A stretch of 16,898 nucleotides of DNA. Origin: Bacteroidales bacterium UBA2939. Its GTDB lineage: Bacteria; Bacteroidota; Bacteroidia; Bacteroidales; P3. The translations under genes and the position numbers were made by a program. Of this stretch, positions 14,180 through 16,898 are shown one piece after another. The stretch is from contig DECD01000005.1 in NCBI GenBank assembly GCA_002349055.1, forward strand, positions 12,015 to 28,912, read 5' to 3'. Each line of letters starts with the position of its first letter. Within the stretch, counting starts at the first letter, position 1. The notes beneath the pieces are model-generated. The model saw only the letters and a list, made by a program, of their open reading frames with translations, did not search any database and was not told the DNA's origin.

Positions 14180-15628
14180 ATGAGGAGATTGTTCCTTTTA
14201 ACCATTATCGCACTGATGCTCACACCCTTTGCCGCCAATGCCAACGGCGGCCCGGTGATTGAGTTGTCGGCCATGCGGCTATCGCGCACTCCGGTGATGC
14301 GCCACTGCCCCGAGGTGAGGCTGATACGCGAGGAGGCGCGCTTCACGCCCGACGGCCGCTATACCAACGTGGAGGTGAAATACCTGCTGCAGAACACCAC
14401 GGAGAAGACCTTGGAGAACCTCTGGTATGGATTCCCGATAGACTGGTACGGAAGCCAGGACAGCGTCGGGTTGGCCACAGTGCAACCCTTCACCGACGAC
14501 TACGGCCAGGAGGTGGGCTGGAGAGAACGCTATATTCAGGATGTATATTTTTCCCTTGACGGAGAAGAACTTATCACGTTTTTCTCGGCCGACACGGTGC
14601 TCCGCCACGGGCATCCGCTGCCGGAATCGTTACATGAGGAGGGAGAACCCCAAGCCTTGTGGAACAGCGTGGGAGATGCCGGCGGATTCTTCACCGTGGA
14701 GTGCGACCTGAACCGCCGCTGGTACTATACCTCGCTGAATATCAAAGCCGGAGAGGTGGTAGAGCTTGTCGTCAGCTATCGCATCCACAACGCCGTGGGT
14801 GTTTGGGGCGAAGCGATGGAAATCTTTGAGGGCACTCAGGACTATGCCACCTTTGAATACGACTTTTGCCCAGCCTCCTACTGGGGCAACGGCTATGTGG
14901 ACGAACTCTTTATTGAAGTGGACACGATCGGGATGAGAAACAAGGCTGAATATTTGGGCTTCGGCAAAGGATTTCCCATGGAGAACACCTCTGACAGCCG
15001 CTGGACGCTGACACTGAAAGATGTGGATTTGGCGAAAGCCGAGCCTTTCAAAATGGGTTATCAATATTATGATAATGCAAAACGCACTGTCAACCAGTTG
15101 CTCGCCATGCGCATCAGCCCGTCGCACTACGAAATCATCCCCTCGGGAGTGGACAAGAAATACCCCATCGGGAACCTCTCCGACTTTGACTTGAAGACCG
15201 CCACAGTGCTGCGTCCAGACAAAGAGGGGAAATACTGCCTCAAGCTGCACATGATTGATTCAATAGAGGTTACAGGCATCATCATCGTTCCCGGCTACGG
15301 CAAAGACTCCACCTCGTGGTACAACAACAGCCGCATATGCAGCATTAAGGCCGATGCGTTCCACAGCTACTGGAACAGCGTGCGGAAAATTTCCACTCCA
15401 AAGAGTTTTGACTGGCAGGGGCTGATTGACGCGTCGATAAAGTATTCTCTCCGTTACGAAGACTACTATTATAACGAGGAAACCCACTGGAGTCCAGATG
15501 TCTATAGAGGAGCACCTTATATCAAGGATGTACACTTTGAAGTCACAGACATTATCAAAGGCAACAAGTATGACGACCTCTGCATCAGCGAGATAATCGT
15601 GCTGGGAACACCTAAAAAGAGATACTAA
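14180..15628 (+). CDS. Secreted protein with NADase-type glycan-binding (discoidin-like) C-terminal domain
   Basis: This is a 482-residue exported protein with a signal peptide (MRRLFLLTIIALMLTPFAANANG, cut near residue 22). Residues 25-310 form a beta-rich part with FTPDGRYTNVEVKYLLQNTT-type wording; I do not recognise a family there. Residues about 328-476 resemble the NADase-type glycan-binding/F5-8C-like domain: YPIGNLSDFDLKTATVL, IIIVPGYGKDSTSWYNNSR and GNKYDDLCISEIIVL at the end. No catalytic residues are evident, so it is probably a binding or recognition protein. The chosen start, ATG 14180, precedes the signal peptide; the frame is open 33 codons upstream, but those lie in the promoter. 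It heads a plus-strand unit; its TAA stop overlaps the next ATG as TAATG. Confidence 0.82.
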   Translation: MRRLFLLTIIALMLTPFAANANGGPVIELSAMRLSRTPVMRHCPEVRLIREEARFTPDGRYTNVEVKYLLQNTTEKTLENLWYGFPIDWYGSQDSVGLATVQPFTDDYGQEVGWRERYIQDVYFSLDGEELITFFSADTVLRHGHPLPESLHEEGEPQALWNSVGDAGGFFTVECDLNRRWYYTSLNIKAGEVVELVVSYRIHNAVGVWGEAMEIFEGTQDYATFEYDFCPASYWGNGYVDELFIEVDTIGMRNKAEYLGFGKGFPMENTSDSRWTLTLKDVDLAKAEPFKMGYQYYDNAKRTVNQLLAMRISPSHYEIIPSGVDKKYPIGNLSDFDLKTATVLRPDKEGKYCLKLHMIDSIEVTGIIIVPGYGKDSTSWYNNSRICSIKADAFHSYWNSVRKISTPKSFDWQGLIDASIKYSLRYEDYYYNEETHWSPDVYRGAPYIKDVHFEVTDIIKGNKYDDLCISEIIVLGTPKKRY

Positions 15629-16725
15629 TGAAAGGAAAACTGAGCATCATAGCGCTGACGATGCTGCTGGTGGCCTGCGGAAGCCTCCGCCAGACGGCCG
15701 AGGTGCCAGAACGGCTGAAGGCCAAGAAGATGACGAGCCTGTCGACCGCCGAAAAGGGCGAAGGCCCCGACGACGGCTACTCCTACCGCACCATACGCGA
15801 CAGGGAGACGTTCATCGGCTGCCTGATGGAACCCACGGACACCCTTCTCTCAAGATGGACCATAAGTTTTTATCTGCACAGAACAGATGTGACACCCCTC
15901 AGCGGCATCACGCTGAAGGAGTTGCGGAAAGCTGAACAACAGATGGTTGACATACTCAACGACTACGTAGATTGGGCCCAACAGGTACACATCTGCTTCA
16001 CCCCGCCGCGATTCTACGACCACAGTCGGCAATACCTCTTCTACGACGACCCAGCGGGCCATCGGCACCTGTTCATCACGTTCCTTGACTTCGGCAATGA
16101 GCCGGAAGACCTGCAAGGGATAATAATGGTTTGCGACGGAGGTGACGGTTTTTGGCAGGCTGACTTTGACCTCACGGAGAGAAAGCTGAAATGGTTCGAT
16201 GTCAACGGCCCCACCATCTATATGGTTCCGGGACGTAGCAAAGAGCCTCGTGGGCTACGGAAGAAAAGCCGCTTCTATTCAGGGGTATACGCTCCCTTTA
16301 ATTACATCGATGAAGAGGAACTTCCCGAAGCCGCCAAAACCTTCTGCGACCAACGGATGACAAAAAATCTGCAACGCAGAGAAGACGGACTGTTTTGCTA
16401 TGACATACTCAACGGTCCCCGAGCCTATTTCGACAGCACGGGCAACTTCGTGGCATCGATGGCCGAAACATGGGACAAGGAGATAGACATGGAGGAATAC
16501 TTCTCAGCGATGATGCCCGCCCTGGAGACCATGATGAACATCATGCAGCTGGACTTGCAGCGGCACGACGACGAAGGGCAGCTGAATGTGTTCTGGGTGG
16601 AGCGCATCGAAGACAAGTGGCTGATAGGCGCCGTCATGCGGAAAGATTATGAATTCGGAACCGAAGCCTTCTACACCTTCAACGACCAAGGTGAGCTGGT
16701 GGGTGTCGACCGACTGCGACACTGA
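15628..16725 (+). CDS. Lipoprotein of unknown function
   Basis: This is a 365-residue predicted lipoprotein with signal MKGKLSIIALTMLLVAC and Cys17 lipidated (lipobox LVAC). The mature part is acidic and rich in aromatic residues, with DDPAGHRHLFITFLDFGNE, CDGGDGFWQADFD and a C-terminal WLIGAVMRKDYEFG near the end. I recognise no family. Its start is fixed by the TAATG overlap with the preceding discoidin-like gene, which makes co-translation very likely. The two proteins may therefore work together at the cell envelope; this is an inference from gene order. The next gene begins 11 nt after its stop. Confidence 0.82.
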   Translation: MKGKLSIIALTMLLVACGSLRQTAEVPERLKAKKMTSLSTAEKGEGPDDGYSYRTIRDRETFIGCLMEPTDTLLSRWTISFYLHRTDVTPLSGITLKELRKAEQQMVDILNDYVDWAQQVHICFTPPRFYDHSRQYLFYDDPAGHRHLFITFLDFGNEPEDLQGIIMVCDGGDGFWQADFDLTERKLKWFDVNGPTIYMVPGRSKEPRGLRKKSRFYSGVYAPFNYIDEEELPEAAKTFCDQRMTKNLQRREDGLFCYDILNGPRAYFDSTGNFVASMAETWDKEIDMEEYFSAMMPALETMMNIMQLDLQRHDDEGQLNVFWVERIEDKWLIGAVMRKDYEFGTEAFYTFNDQGELVGVDRLRH

Positions 16726-16736
16726 AAAAGAATACT

Positions 16737-16898
16737 ATGGAAAAAGGAAAACTGATATTGTTCCCCGTGCCCATCGGGGCGGAAGAGATGGGCTGCTCGC
16801 TGCCGGCGCACAACCTGGAGCTGCTGGCCACCTGCCATACCTTTATCGTGGAGGAGCTGCGCACGGCGCGGCGGTTCCTCAAAAAGGCAGGGTTCCCC
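16737..16898 (+). CDS. RsmI-like tetrapyrrole-methylase-fold methyltransferase, 5' part only
   Basis: Fifty-four codons are present before the window ends. The N-terminus KLILFPVPIGAEE, PAHNLELL and the ending IVEELRTARRFLKKAG match the start of RsmI-type 16S rRNA cytidine-1402 2'-O-methyltransferases and their Bacteroidota paralogues. The VPIG and the EE/RTAR stretch correspond to the first SAM-binding motif and the loop after strand 3. It lies 11 nt after the lipoprotein stop and is probably the third gene of the plus-strand unit. Whether it is RsmI itself or the paralogue cannot be decided without the rest. Confidence 0.8.
   Translation, partial: MEKGKLILFPVPIGAEEMGCSLPAHNLELLATCHTFIVEELRTARRFLKKAGFP

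Overview
The window looks like a chromosomal piece of a gut-type Bacteroidales bacterium (Bacteroidota). The grounds are the protein families present: the Bacteroidota branch of IspG, a DUF2027 protein, the Bacteroidota-type HD phosphohydrolase, many small lipoproteins and a NADase/discoidin-like C-terminal domain. Start sites mostly lack Shine-Dalgarno sequences, and TAnnTTTG-type -7 promoter boxes are visible. Genus cannot be assigned from the sequence alone. Apart from one AT-rich patch (about 2040-2460), the DNA is fairly GC-rich and gene-dense.

Layout. From 54 to 11216 there are fourteen consecutive minus-strand genes with short gaps or 1-4 nt overlaps. In transcription order they are sufB, a TonB-C-terminal lipoprotein, a secreted protein, a TrmH-family RNA methyltransferase, a C_GCAxxG_C_C redox-type protein, an HD phosphohydrolase, a secreted thioredoxin-fold protein, an Mpl-like muropeptide ligase, a lipoprotein, a short DUF2027 protein, a truncated Bro-N protein, an AT-rich lipoprotein, ispG and a seven-helix membrane protein. 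A spacer (11217-11502) holds a sufB promoter box, an 11-nt tandem repeat and a strong intrinsic terminator. That terminator ends a second minus-strand unit, an HtrA-type protease overlapping a MATE transporter (11503-14006). A divergent plus-strand unit starts near 14180: a secreted discoidin-like protein, a lipoprotein and the first 54 codons of an RsmI-like methyltransferase, cut by the window edge. There is no RNA gene, transposase or CRISPR array.

The most striking content is a set of short repeat families, several of them inside conserved housekeeping genes. A stop-free heptanucleotide array (TTTCCAC) is embedded in frame in both ispG and the HD gene, where it encodes the same heptapeptide SGKWKVE. 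A different heptanucleotide family, which carries stop codons in all frames, sits at two gene junctions and forms the last codons and stop of ispG and of the TrmH gene. A GCAGGCG-N3-CGCCTGC palindrome occurs once in mpl and three times in the TrmH gene, encoding GTQASRL/GAQASRL segments. A CGCATATATGCG palindrome repeated every 41-42 bp forms the 3' end of the Bro-N gene. A separate 20-nt perfect palindrome lies just after the membrane-protein gene. Together these suggest repeat DNA that spreads through this genome and is tolerated, or shaped, as coding sequence.

Functionally the genes cover Fe-S cluster assembly (SufB) and an Fe-S enzyme of isoprenoid synthesis (IspG), peptidoglycan recycling (Mpl), envelope quality control (HtrA), export (MATE), RNA modification (TrmH- and RsmI-like) and several envelope lipoproteins of unknown role. 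IspG is unusual: it has Bacteroidota-type sequence but lacks the large internal domain expected for that branch. All family assignments rest on motif recognition by eye, without a database search.
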